Below are positions 52,401 to 61,406 of a stretch of 64,000 nt of DNA, piece after piece; the first letter of the stretch is position 1, and each line of letters opens with the position of its first letter. Under the pieces are notes generated by a model that made no database searches, was not told where the DNA came from, and saw only the letters and a list, made by a program, of their open reading frames with translations. Where the stretch lies: the NCBI GenBank assembly GCA_026770575.1, contig MU657165.1, positions 1,128,479-1,192,478 of the forward strand, written 5' to 3'. A program made the translations under genes and the position numbers. The DNA comes from Pelagophyceae sp. CCMP2097. Its lineage: Eukaryota > Sar > Pelagophyceae.

Positions 52401-53085
52401 CTGCACAGAGCTGCGGCAGTACTTTGCCTGCTCCGCCGACGAGCCGCTCGACACCATCTTCCTCACGCTGCGCGACTTTGTACGCGCTCTCTGCGAGACG
52501 CGCGACGCGCAGCGCGGCGCGCGCGCGCAGGCGCGCCGCGACCGCGCGCGCAAGCTCGCGCGGCCGCGGTCCGTCTCCGGGTTCGGCAGCGGCGCGCCCG
52601 GCGGCGCCAGAAACGGTCGCGACGCCGCGCCCCGCGGCGACAGACTGGAGCGGACGAAGTCCCAGGCCAGCATCGTGAAGAACGTGCCGCGGCCGCCCGA
52701 CGGGCCGCCGCCGCCGCTCGTGCCCGCGGCGCGGACCTCGAGTGCCCCCGAGGTGCGGGCCGCGCGGCCGCAGTCGCCGCCGCCACCGGCGGCGGCGGGG
52801 CCGCGACCACCGGGCCGGCCGCCGCCGCCGATCGACACGTCGCCGCCGGGCGCCGCCGCGGGGCGGACACGGAATCCGTCGATGTCGACTTCTTCGTCGA
52901 CGGCCGCCGCGCGAAAAACAACCACGCCGCGGGCCTCCAACAAGTCGCCCACACCGTCCGTCGGCTCCAGGCCGTCGAGCTGGTCCTCGGTGGGCTCTGG
53001 CAGCTCTGCGGCGACGCGCGAGTCCGTCGCCGCGCGAGCCAAGAGCCGACGCACGTCTATCGACCCCGGCGACGACGGCGACTGA
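49417..53085 (+). CDS. Formin (FH2) with two PDZ-like domains
   Basis: A 1222-residue intronless frame from ATG 49417 (MDQVSASEDDDAGESG). Two PDZ-like cores occur near residues 87 (GVRVGDVLLSLNG) and 203 (GLCEGDVLVGLD). A helical motif follows near 370 (KRLLQTGATLDEIVAEMRAA). Near 490, YRKMVKLGVPAGSVRQRMSL resembles the CCDC53/WASH-type K-M-x-GVP-x-x-V-x-x-M motif. The FH2 domain spans about 548-1020: KLHWDAMQLDAKSMSASVWA, LEPQRAQNVAITIAPLL, and LLKHILAAGNAVNAGSAKAD with TLLDGVVG. FH2 dimers nucleate and cap actin filaments. The proline-rich stretch (PRPPDGPPPPLVP, about 1088-1148) is after the FH2, not before it. An alternative GTG-initiated extension to 49273 is unlikely. A serine-rich basic tail ends at 53085. 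Confidence 0.9.
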   Translation: MDQVSASEDDDAGESGASTPKAYMLELDEKRGETFEASRHVVAYNGFAARVETTLGPGVLASELTLRNGRLRVVVDTCSARAERDLGVRVGDVLLSLNGRALPPHLDAVELMATLRSNKRYMESPVHASLWREKFVGTPREHEGTYISVAAREAHVAVGVEWARLEGRPGGAPPRGTAKLRVAEALEGYYVAKHVSAVARAQLGLCEGDVLVGLDHEPAPKRAAANELARQLGDWAAKSKLTINVWRSGSLTAREALAATVHEAPRGVLISTPAEVAREAAQSKCGIWGTASTAVTVTGDGGEGETVTMSITQDDASDDSSDDGENSPAPAPGAPSPTRTKKADKPATPTGDGAAAAASSPLPSSSDRNFVVFKRLLQTGATLDEIVAEMRAAGVPKQQVEKIIDSLRSVVAARAEEGGFPEGTAAPAPAPAPVPEPEPEKPLDPRAAMMAMIAKRQGGGAPAPKPAAAAAPAAAPAAADAGAKFDAVLMRYRKMVKLGVPAGSVRQRMSLDQVEPAAMEVFAKEQGLESAAEADASGTGATAAGPRAKLHWDAMQLDAKSMSASVWAAEALGDAKFRAPSDPDLLGDDDIKRLATLFSKSETSKKKGSSKGASSSKKDDAGDAEELGLALCGAALSGARVLEPQRAQNVAITIAPLLRAHEGDVRALLRGIARFDCAATVEQLETLKGALPTADELAAVEAHVEKQLDGASEAEITLLDAAIVAKEGKRRAAGLASARTGVTRVDRVNFVVEGLAPADRFMHAVGVLERELARARKCARASVSLSRRLDAAATAKSAAPVSDEHKERAEAFGSAARALVGSHGLAKLLKHILAAGNAVNAGSAKADAHALKLSSLLQAARTKGADGKTTLLDGVVGLLLDRLERKGDLERKGEGASAAASDASAAVDDALDFPEHDGLSDALERARGADEHALAAEVHKFANVSLKSLGVEIEAALAELADDPRAGAQLRRLGADAVDSCASLRRDHIAPMLQSCTELRQYFACSADEPLDTIFLTLRDFVRALCETRDAQRGARAQARRDRARKLARPRSVSGFGSGAPGGARNGRDAAPRGDRLERTKSQASIVKNVPRPPDGPPPPLVPAARTSSAPEVRAARPQSPPPPAAAGPRPPGRPPPPIDTSPPGAAAGRTRNPSMSTSSSTAAARKTTTPRASNKSPTPSVGSRPSSWSSVGSGSSAATRESVAARAKSRRTSIDPGDDGD

Positions 53086-53337
53086 GCGGCCCGCGGCGCG
53101 CCCGCGCCCGGCGGACGCGCGCCGGGGCACTCGGTCGGTGATGCACCGCCGGCAGTGCCCTCCGCGCGACTGAGAAAAACACGCGCGGTCCTGAGTCGCG
53201 CCCTTTTTTATAAGAAAACTTTCAAAGTCCCCCGCGCGTCGCGGGGACCAGACGGCCGCGCGCGCCCGGGCGGGTGGCGCTCGAAGGAACTTCCGCCGCG
53301 GTGACAGCCCAATCACCTTTGAATCGACGGGGAAGTT

Positions 53338-53818
53338 CACTGTCGAATTTGCACAACAGAAATCGCCGAAGATAACTTTATTTAGCGCGTGCGCTCTTGC
53401 CGCCCCCTCCAGTCGTATTAGTTGGCGCCTCGGAGACCAGCGCGCGAAGAAGNNNNNNNNNNNNNNNNNNNNNNNNNNNNNNNNNNNNNNNNNNNNNNNN
53501 NNNNNNNNNNNNNNNNNNNNNNNNNNNNNNNNNNNNNNNNNNNNNNNNNNNNNNNNNNNNNNNNNNNNNNNNNNNNNNNNNNAATTGGCCGGGAACTCAT
53601 TGGCGCCTTCATCGACTTTTGATTTGGACCCTAAGGTTTAGACTTGATTAACTACTAATTAAGAAGCTTTCGCAGAGTCTCGCCAAAATAAGACAGTTGA
53701 CCCAAAAGCCAAACAAGTGCGCCCAGGGCGTCTCGCGGGAGTGGCCGGCGCAGCGCCAACCGCCTTCACGAGCCAAAAATAGTTAATAGATTTCCGGTGA
53801 TAATCTAATTCGACAGTG
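53338..53818. mobile_element. CACTA-type MITE, copy 2 (with gap)
   Basis: Inverted relative to 19019-19473. CACTGTCGAATT at 53338 and AATTCGACAGTG ending 53818 are the terminal repeats, and GTT directly flanks both sides (3-bp target duplication). The sequence matches copy 1 at roughly 95% by eye outside the N block at 53453-53582. In copy 1 the missing part contains the internal inverted repeat. It lies between the convergent formin and Psb28 genes, 155 bp from the Psb28 stop. Confidence 0.9.
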
Positions 53819-53972
53819 GTTCAAAAATGGACAGAGGCGTCACGACTCGCGAGTTTCGACCCGGGTCTTTTGCCGCGCCGGGACTCTTGGAGTTTGAAGT
53901 CGCATCTGATGTGACACGACTATGTTAGTCACCACGGTGCTTATCAGCAGCACGGGCGTTCGCCGGGCGTCC

Positions 53973-54837
53973 TCACGACTTCTTGAAGCCGAGGCCGTTG
54001 ACCTAGGCGCAGCGCGGTGAAGCATCGCGCGTCTTTCCATGGGGCGGCCACGATTCTCGGGCGGTCATCTCTGCGACTTTTCCGGTTTGCGGCGTTTCTG
54101 GTTTGCGGTTGTTTGCGGCGCCGCAGTCTAACCTCTGCGTAGCTGCCCATGAAGCGGAGGAAGCGCTCCCACTCAGCGGGCGAGTACATGACGTAGGTGA
54201 CGGAGATGGTTTGGGGGAGTCCGTTGACAAAGTTCGCGTCGACGTTCGTCGTCGACATGCGGCCCTCCTCGTCGACCATGGTCATGGCGGAAATGGCGCC
54301 CGAGGGGATGTCCGACTCGCTGGCGCAGTTGAAGAACGAGGGCTTGGCGAAAAAGAATTTGGCCACTCCGGTCTGCGCGTCCGGCGACCGAGTCAGCTTG
54401 ACGTCGGGGACGGTCGACTCCCACCTATGCTTCTCGTCAGCGGCGGCGTCGAACGGGGCACTCCGGCGCCGGTTCGCGCAGGTCGTCGTAGAACTGGATG
54501 CCCGCTTTGGGCGGGGTCTTCTGGAGGTCGGACTGCGCCAATTCGCCCGCCCGGAGCGCCGTTCGTCGCAACGTTGTCCGGACAGGCTGCAGCGCCGCCT
54601 ACGACAGACCGTATGCGCGCGCGGAGACCGGCGCGGCGAGGCCGCCGACGGCGAGGCCGCCGACGGCGAGGCCGCCGACGGCGGCAGCGGACCCGCGCTC
54701 CGGTGCCCTTGCAGCGTGCGAAGCGTCAGTATAGTGCATCGCAGAAGAAGATTCTCGGAATTCGGCGCGTGGACACGGCCACTCGCGGCGAGCTGCGCGC
54801 CCGCGAGCACCAACGCGCAAAGAAACTTCTGGCCCAT
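53973..54837 (-). CDS. psb28: Photosystem II assembly factor Psb28, nuclear-encoded
   Basis: ATG 54837 gives a signal peptide (MGQKFLCALVLAGAQLAASG). A transit-like exon carries a threefold GLAVG repeat (15-bp tandem repeat at about 54640-54690). The mature protein begins ELAQSDLQKTPPKAGIQFYD DLREPAPE. It passes a 37-nt intron (54425-54461) to WESTVPDVKLTRSPDAQTGV AKFFF, then AMTMVDEEGRMSTTNVDANF VNGLPQTISVTYVMYSPAEW ERFLRFMGSYAE. The last exon (54002-53973) is VNGLGFKKS. The order IQF, VPDV-LTRS, DEEG, F-NG-P, EW-RF-RFM-YA, NGLGF-KS is that of Psb28. Psb28 binds transiently to photosystem II assembly intermediates and CP47 at the thylakoid. In many red-lineage algae psb28 is plastid-encoded, so the nuclear copy with a leader is notable. 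Confidence 0.88.
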
Positions 54838-55057
54838 GCTTAAGTCCGCACTGCCGTCTTGAACCTATTGCTCGTCACTGAGTCGCTGAAATCTGAATGT
54901 TCCGATCGCGACGTTGGGGCCGTGCAGGACGACGACGACGACGCCCTTCCTCCGTCCAGAGAGCAGAGCCGCCGCGAGCTTCTCCGTGGTAGCGGCAGGC
55001 CCAGCGCGGGCGCTCCGCAGGAGCGGCGGTGGCCTGGTCTCGACGGCTTTGGGCAGA

Positions 55058-56253
55058 TCATCGTCTTCTTTTCTTATCGGCGAGGAAGCCTACTTTGTCG
55101 TCGAGGCGCGCGTAGCGGACGTGCGCCCGGTCCATGGCCGCGTTGAGGACCTTGTCCGTCTCGCAGGCGCCGTGGAGCACGCCCTGCTTAAAGTCGAGCG
55201 CCACGACCGCCGGCGAGCGCCCGTGCGCGTGCGTGTAGTTGTGAAAGGCCACCGTCAGCGCGAACGGACCTAGGAGGCGCCTTCTCTCGAGCACGGCGAC
55301 CGGGCAAATCGCTCGGAGCACATGCAGAGGCTGACGCGGGACGGACCCGTGAGCCAAATGGTCCGGAGCCAGGTCCACGTGTGGTGCTTCTGTCGATCTC
55401 GCGCCTATTTTCCTTGTTCCGAGGGGGTGGTTCTGTCGGCGACGGAGCCGTGCGTCTCCCCTGCGCGCAGCCCGGCGCTCACGGAGAAGGTTTTTGGCGT
55501 GCCGCAGCGGCCCTCGTCGAGGGCCTCGATGGACCGGACGACGTCGTCGATGACGAGCTTGAGGACGGGGTCTTTCGGCGCCGCGCCGAGGAAATACTGC
55601 GCGACTGTCGTCTGCGGCAGGCCCAAGGCCGCGACGCGGCGCGGCGAAAAGAGCTGCGATGCGCGCCCGGGGCGCACGGCGGCGGCGATGCAGTCGAGGG
55701 CCTTTGGCGGCTTGGCGGGCAGCGGCGTGTGCTCGTGCGTGTGGACGAGCTTGGCGCCGGGCGAATGGAGCGCGCGGAGCGGCCGGTCGCACTTGACGTC
55801 TAAATCGAGGTAAAACCCGCCAAATTTGTAGAGGACGCAGTAGCGCCACAAGTCGGCTCGCGCGGCGCCGAGGACCGGGTTGATTGCAAAGTACGCGTTC
55901 GCGACGCGGCCCGCAAAGTGCCGGCGCATGAACGCTGCCGCCTCGGTGTCGTTGACTAGGCGGTGCGCGTGGCCCGGATTTAAACGCTTCGTCTGCGCGA
56001 CGCGCGCCGCCGCGGCGGGAAAGAGGTCCGACGTGAACCACGTCTGCCAAATGAGGGCCGGAATGGCGTAGTCGGCCGCGGACGCGGGCGCGCGTTTGGC
56101 GCGCAGGCCGCCGAGTGGAGTGGAGCGAGTGGAGCGGAGCGAATGGAGCACGGCGACGACGACGCCGAGGGCGAGCACGGCGAGGTGCCACGCGCGCACC
56201 GCCGGCCCGCGGCGCCGCGCGTCCACCGAAGCCGCGTAGAGCCTCTTCTGCAT
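55058..56253 (-). CDS. GT32-family (OCH1-like) glycosyltransferase
   Basis: ATG 56253 begins MQKRLYAASVDARRRGPAVR followed by a membrane anchor (AWHLAVLALGVVVAVLHSL). The catalytic part has IPALIWQTWFTSDLFPAAAA (GT32 P-x-x-I-H/W-Q-T-W start), HRLVNDTEAAAFMRRHFAG, and ARADLWRYCVLYKFGGFYLD LDVKC with the DxD motif. A last exon after an intron (near 55270-55410) gives GPFALTVAFHNYTHAHG, the usual GP-x-x-x-T helix, then VGFLADKKRRR and the stop at 55058. GT32 enzymes such as OCH1 add alpha-linked mannose or related sugars in the Golgi. The GTG/TTG-started extension to 56262 is not used. A direct repeat of gagtggagcg codes for the linker. Confidence 0.83.
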
Positions 56254-56589
56254 CCCAACCAAACCGCCGCCGGCGCGGCTTGAGAAGGGTGCAGATCCGC
56301 CCGGCAGCGGCCCCGGCGCCGCCGCGACGCCGGAGCGACCGACCGACGCGGCGGCGAACCGCGCGGCGACGGCCGCGCGCGACGCGAACGAAGCTTAAGC
56401 TTGCGACGAAAGTTTGCGGTCGGCCGAAGGGTTTCCCGTATTTTCGGAAATTTCCTCGACAGTTGGCCCTCTCTCTTTCCGTCCGTTCGCGACGCTGCGC
56501 CCGTTGGGGAACTTTGTTTGGAGCTCTCTCGATCTCTCTAGACTCTAGACTCTTTACTGACTCACCAGGCCCGCGCGAAGCTTCCAACC
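56254..56589. promoter_or_regulatory. Divergent promoter region of GT32 and GST genes
   Basis: The two start codons face away from each other across 336 bp. The right end is pyrimidine-rich (ctctctcgatctctctagac), typical of a 5' leader. No TATA box or named operator is visible. Confidence 0.4.
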
Positions 56590-57210
56590 ATGGCCGAGTA
56601 CACGCTGTACAGCCTCGAGGGCAGCGGCAACGCGCTCAAGGCGCGGCTGATGCTCGACTTCCTTGGGCTGCAATATGATCTCGTCGCGCCGTCGGCCATA
56701 CACCCGGCCGACGAAGCCTTCCTTAAGCTCAACCCGCTGGGCCAAGTGCCCGTCCTCGTGGCAGCCGACGGCCCCACCATCTGCGACTCGGCCGCGATCT
56801 TGGTCTACCTCGTGCTCAAGCACGCGCCGGCGTCGCACTGGCACCCGTCGGACCCCGTCGTCGCGGCAAACGTCACAAAATGGCTCGCCTACGCGGCCCA
56901 CGAGGTCACCGACTCGCTCCTCTGGGTCCGAATCAAGAACAAGTTCGAGTGGGACATCCCCGTCGCCTACGAGGAGGCGCTGGCGCGGTCGCGCGCCACG
57001 CTGGCCTTTCTGGACGCGCACCTGGCGACCGTCGACTGGTTCGCCAACACGGCCGAGCCCACCATCGCAGACGTCGCCGTATTCCCCTACGTCGCCCTCG
57101 CCGAGTCGTCGAGCGACGGCGCGCTGCAGCTTTCCGATTACCCGGCCGTCCAGCGCTGGGTCGCCCGGTTCAAGGCGCTCCCCAAGTGCCACCCCATGCC
57201 GCCCTTCTAG
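56590..57210 (+). CDS. Glutathione S-transferase
   Basis: Single exon, 206 residues, starting MAEYTLYSLEGSGNALKARL. The thioredoxin-like N-domain shows the GST order: YTLYS strand, SGNALKARLMLDFLGLQYDL, FLKLNPLGQVPVLVAADGP with the cis-proline of QVPVL, and the glutathione-binding turn ICDSAAILVYL (D-S pair). The all-helical C-domain includes WFANTAEPTIADVAVFPYVA, the N-capping box with its conserved aspartate, and the closing LSDYPAVQRWVARFKALPKC. GSTs conjugate glutathione to electrophiles or reduce peroxides in the cytosol. The serine or tyrosine near the N-terminus that activates the thiol cannot be fixed by eye; the class is left open. Upstream is a pyrimidine-rich leader. Confidence 0.92.
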   Translation: MAEYTLYSLEGSGNALKARLMLDFLGLQYDLVAPSAIHPADEAFLKLNPLGQVPVLVAADGPTICDSAAILVYLVLKHAPASHWHPSDPVVAANVTKWLAYAAHEVTDSLLWVRIKNKFEWDIPVAYEEALARSRATLAFLDAHLATVDWFANTAEPTIADVAVFPYVALAESSSDGALQLSDYPAVQRWVARFKALPKCHPMPPF

Positions 57211-57344
57211 CCGCCCGGCGCCACAATCCCCCCGATGACGCGTGAAGACGGTCCGCGACTCGCCTCGCGTCACAAAACAAGAGGTGAATAATGATTCAAG
57301 GTGTGGCGCGCGTCTCGGATGGAACGTGGGCCGCGGGGGGCTGC

Positions 57345-59401
57345 CTAGCCGGCGCCGGCGCTCTGCACGGGCGGGTGCGCGGGCGGCATGCCGGGCGGAT
57401 GCGCGGGGGGCATCCCTGGCATGATCCTGCCCGGCCCGGCGGAGAGCCGCTGACCGCGGTTCCGCTGTTCCAGGCGCTGCACGAGCGCGTGCTTCTTCCG
57501 GAGCCGCTTTATCTCGGCCTGCGCCGCGCGCGCCTGGGCGGCCTCGGCCTCGAGGTCCAGGAAACCCTTGGCCGACATCGTCGCGCTGAGCTGCGGCGCC
57601 GCCGCCGCAGGCCGCTCGAGCGCCGCCACCGAAAGGGCCCGCGTGGGAGCCGTCACCGAGGTGGCCAGCTCGGGCGCCGCGACCGAGGCGGCCAGTTCGG
57701 GCGCCGGAACCGAGGCTCGCTCGGGCACCGTCACCGAGGCGGCCAGCTCGGGTGCTGTAACCGAGGCTTGCTCGGGCACCGCGACTGAGGCTTGCTCGGG
57801 CGCCGCGACTGCGGCAGCCAGTTCTGGCGCCGTGGCCAAGGCTTGCTCGGGCGCCGCGACGGCGGCGGCGGCTTGCTCGGGCGCGCTCGCGGCTTGCTTG
57901 GGTTCGTTTGCGGCGCGCGCCTGCGCCTCTGCGAGCGCGGCGAGCTTTGCTTCAAGGAGCGCCTCCATCTTGTCGAGGGCGGCGGCGCCGTCGAGCGTCT
58001 TGGCGGCGGCCGTGGCCTGCATGCCCGCCTCGAGCGCTTGGAGCTGGCGCGCGAGGTCGGCCATCAAAGCGGCCTGCTGCTGGAGTAGCGCGGCGGCGTC
58101 GCGCGACCGCGCGTCCTCGTCGATGCGCAGCGCCGCGGGCTTGTCGTAGGCCCACTCGCCGGTGGCGTAGTTGTAGTAATAAGCTAAAGCGTCGTTCTCG
58201 TCGACGACGGGCCCCCAAGGGCACTCGTCGCCCGACGGGTTGGGCTGCGGCGCAAAGGGCTGCGGCGACGCGCTGCCGCCGTAGTCGTCGGGCGGGTCGT
58301 CCTCGGCGTCGGCCCAGCGCGTCTCGCCGGTAAACGAATTCCAGTAGTAAAAAAGCTTGCGCCGGTCCTTGGTCTGCAGCAGCTGCCAATCGCCCTTTAC
58401 GCGCACCGCTTTAGACCGCAGCCGCAGTACCTTCCAGAGGCGGCGGCTCGCCGCGCCCTTGAGCCCCGCCACGTCGTCGAGCTCCACGGAGCCCACGTCC
58501 GTGCCGCCGCCGGGCATCTAAGGCGAAAACGGTCGTTCTTTGGAGAAGTGTCCACGACTCTGTCACCAGGGTCGCCCCGGAGCCCCGATGCCGCTCGCGA
58601 CTCTGGTTCTCGTCTGCCGACAGTCGCCGGCGCCGGCATGACCTCGGCCTCGGATTGGCCCGTCGCAAAATTGTGGAAGAACTGTACCGCGCCGAGCTTG
58701 CCAAGCACGCGGACCCACTGCGTTGCGGGGTCTCCCGACTTCGCCTCGGTCTCGTCGTGCCACTGCCCTTTCGCCTCGGCGTCGTGCTCCTCGTGCCACT
58801 GCCCCTCGTACGCGCGGTCTTCGTCGGCCCCCGCGGCCGTCGGGCCCTCGGGGTAGTCGTCAGTCGGAACGTCGAGATAGCCCATCGGCGCGTCGTAGTC
58901 GTCGCCTTTCGGCGCGTCGTCGTAGTCGTCCGCAGATGTTGGGGGGTCGTCTTTCTGCTCCTGCTCGTGCCAATGCTCCTCGGCGTACGCGCGCGCGTGC
59001 TCGTCGCCGTCGTGCTGCCCCTCGTGCGCTTTCTCCTCGTCGCGCGCGTCCTCGTCGTCGTCGCGCGCGTGCTCGCCGTCGGCACGCGCGTGCTCGCCGT
59101 CGCCGCGCCCCGGCTCCTCCGCGCTTTGCCCCGGCTCCTCGTCGCTATACGCCGGCTCGCCGTCGCCGCTTCCCGGCTCGCCGTCCCCCGGCTCGTCTCC
59201 CTCGGTGGCGTCGCGCGCGGCCTGTTGGAGTGCGGCGTCGACGCGGTCCCGCGACACGAGGCCGTCGGCGTCCGCCTCGGCCTCGAAGAGCGCCGCAAAC
59301 TGCGGCACGTCCGCTTCGTCCAGCAGCGGTCGCAGGTCTGCAAAGTCGAACATCGATTGGTCCGCCTTCGCCGCGAACGCGCGCGACGCGCCGGCGCCCA
59401 T
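57345..59401 (-). CDS. N-myristoylation-type EF-hand and WW-domain protein
   Basis: ATG 59401 gives MGAGASRAFAAKADQSMFDF, a consensus N-myristoylation site (Gly2, Ser6). An EF-hand-like loop follows (FEAEADADGLVSRDRVDAAL), then a very acidic, repetitive stretch (DGEHARADGEHARDDDEDAR) and a first WW-like unit (WVRVLGKLGAVQFFHNFATG). After an intron near 58517-58600 come DDVAGLKGAASRRLWKVLRL, a WW domain (WQLLQTKDRRKLFYYWNSFT GETRW) and another (DENDALAYYYNYATGEWAYD KP). A coiled coil leads to about ten copies of an (A/V)-(P)-E-(Q/L)-A-(S/A) repeat, then LRKKHALVQRLEQRNRG and a PPGMPPAHPP tail. Stop 57345. WW domains bind proline-rich ligands, so a membrane-attached scaffold is plausible; no orthologue is recognised. 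Confidence 0.72.
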
Positions 59402-59812
59402 CACGACACCGACCAGATGCAGGTCGCGACGTCGGGCGCCCGGTCGGACGACTGTTGCAATTTCCACGACCCAGGCTTAAGCTTACAATTGTAAGACCTC
59501 TTGGCGCACCCCCAGTAGGATTCCTACAATAATTGTAGACTACAATTGTAGTAAGTCTTCTGATATCTCTTCCCGGAATATAAATAATCCCCCTCAAGAC
59601 CTTTGCGACCGGCGCTTTTTCTGCGTTGTACGAATTTGTTCGCGCGCCGCAACGTGGGCCAGCCCACCCAGTATGATTCTTAAGCAAGAAACGCGCCCGG
59701 GTCTCAGCGGAGATCCCATACGTACGTTCCATCGCCGGTGCGACCTTGCCTGCGCGCGGCGGCTAGACGCCCGCGGATCCGCGTTCTTCGCCGGGACGTG
59801 TTACGAGGGCTC
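59402..59812. promoter_or_regulatory. Spacer with repeated ACAATTGT palindromes
   Basis: Between the start of the WW/EF-hand gene and the end of hemD. 59484-59495 (TTACAATTGTAA), 59525-59540 (CTACAATAATTGTAG) and 59541-59552 (CTACAATTGTAG) are palindromes within about 70 bp, 80-150 bp upstream of the ATG at 59401. They could be binding sites for a dimeric factor. No gene seen. Confidence 0.45.
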
Positions 59813-61156
59813 TCACGGCGTCCCCGCGCTTCGGAGCTGCGCGGCGCTTCGGAGCTGCGCCGCGGTCTCGAGGACGGCGTCGGCCCAGCCGTCGATGCCC
59901 GGCTTGTCGGGGAACCTGGACGCGACGCCGGCCGCGTCGCATGCCTTTGCAGACGTCTCGCCGATGCAGGCCGCCGGCGTCGCCGCGCCGACGCGCTCCA
60001 CCCAGACCGCCACCGCAGACGGGCTCCCTGGCAGCGCGCGTCAAGGCGAAACGGCTGCGAGGCCGCGAGGGTGGCGCATCCGCCCACGCTCCCCCGGCTC
60101 GCCGAACGCGCCCACGCTCCCCCGGCTCGCTGGGGGGCGAGGACGCGGGGCTGCCTCGCCGAAGGTGACGATGTGCGTCGACTGCGCGAGGTGCTGCGCG
60201 TCGGCGTCCCACCTCGCCTGGTCGCGGCGCGTCGCCGCGGATCGAAAGGCGCTCGAACGGACCCCCGGGGGCGAGGCACGCAAGGTGCCGCCTTTGATGG
60301 GCTCGTCTTTTGCGCCCCGCGACGCACTTGGACTGTTGTGTACGCGTCGACCTACGGGTTTCGTCGGCGCGGCTCGCGGCCTCGGACAATCAAAGGCCTC
60401 ACGCGTTCGACGGCGAAGCCGCGGTCGGCGAGGCCCTGCTCCAGCGTCCTCGCGGCGAGGGCCGAGGCGGGGTAGAGGACGGTCTCGCCCGACCGCAGCT
60501 GCGGCAGCTCGACGGAGAGGACTTTCGCGGTGGCCTTTGAAGGCGTGAACGCCGCGGCGACGCCCGCGTCGGAGAGCACTTTGGCCGTCGCGTCGCCGAC
60601 CGTCGCCACGCGGGCGACGCTGGTGGACGTCCGTTCGAGGCCGGCCAGGAGCACGGCCGCGGCCTCGGGCGACGTCACCACCACCCAGTCCCAGCTCCGC
60701 GCCAGCGCCGAATCGAGCGCCGCCTCCTACGGCCTCCGCGCCTCGGCCGGCGCATTTGGTCTTGGCGTGGCGACGCGCACCGCCGCCGCGTCGCGCGTCT
60801 GCTCGATGCACGGCAGTTCGGCGATGCGGAGCGCGCCGAGCGCCGCCGCGTCCCACCGCTCCTCGAGCGCCGAGCGCAAGGCGCCGTTCCTAGGCCGAAC
60901 GAGTGGCCTCGGGAGCGCGTCGGCCGGCATGGCGCTCCGCGGCGCGCTGGCGCGCGCTCTCGCGGCCGTAGACGCCGGCGCCTTGCTTGCCCGCCTCGCG
61001 CGTCAGCGCGACGACACATGCGTCGTCGTCGCCGCCGCGCGCGGCCCGCACGCGGGGCGCGCCGCTGCGCGACTGCGCGAGTTGGAAGGCGCGGGCCGAC
61101 TGAGACGACAAGAGCATGCCCGCCACAGCGAGGAAGATGAATCGGGCCTGCTGCAT
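59813..61156 (-). CDS. hemD: Uroporphyrinogen-III synthase, plastid-targeted
   Basis: ATG 61156 gives a leader (MQQARFIFLAVAGMLLSSQS ARAFQLAQSRSG) typical of signal plus transit peptide with an A-x-AF cleavage motif. The enzyme starts CVVALTREAGKQ. It continues in further exons: ALRSALEERWDAAALGALRI AELPCIEQTRDAAAV, WDWVVVTSPEAAAVLLAGLE, VARVATVGDATAKVLSDAGV AAAFTPSKATAKVLSVELP, ETVLYPASALAARTLEQGLA, HLAQSTHIVTFGEA and SPSAVAVWVERVGAATPAAC IGETSAKACDAAG. The end is a duplicated AQLRSA. The VTSPEA, VG-x-x-TA and IGETSA loops are hallmarks of HemD. It closes hydroxymethylbilane into uroporphyrinogen III in the plastid tetrapyrrole pathway. About five introns; one (60075-60170) contains a 30-bp tandem repeat. 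An in-frame ATG further upstream (61255) is possible. Confidence 0.85.
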
Positions 61157-61406
61157 CGTCCCGAGACGACGCGCCCACCGGCAAAAGGCCACCAAGTCTT
61201 GCGTCCAACTTGAGTTTACAACATTGTAGGACCTTGGCAGTGAAGCGCCCATGATCGCCAAAATGCGCTTGCGGCGGGAAGCGGTTGCTTGCGGCCGGTC
61301 GAGGGGCCATCTGGATCGGTCCGTCGAGGACCGTTTTGGGTCCCGGTCGAGGCCCCCGCATAGGCCCCGATATATAGCGGCGCCTCGAGGACCTGGTCCA
61401 GAGTCT

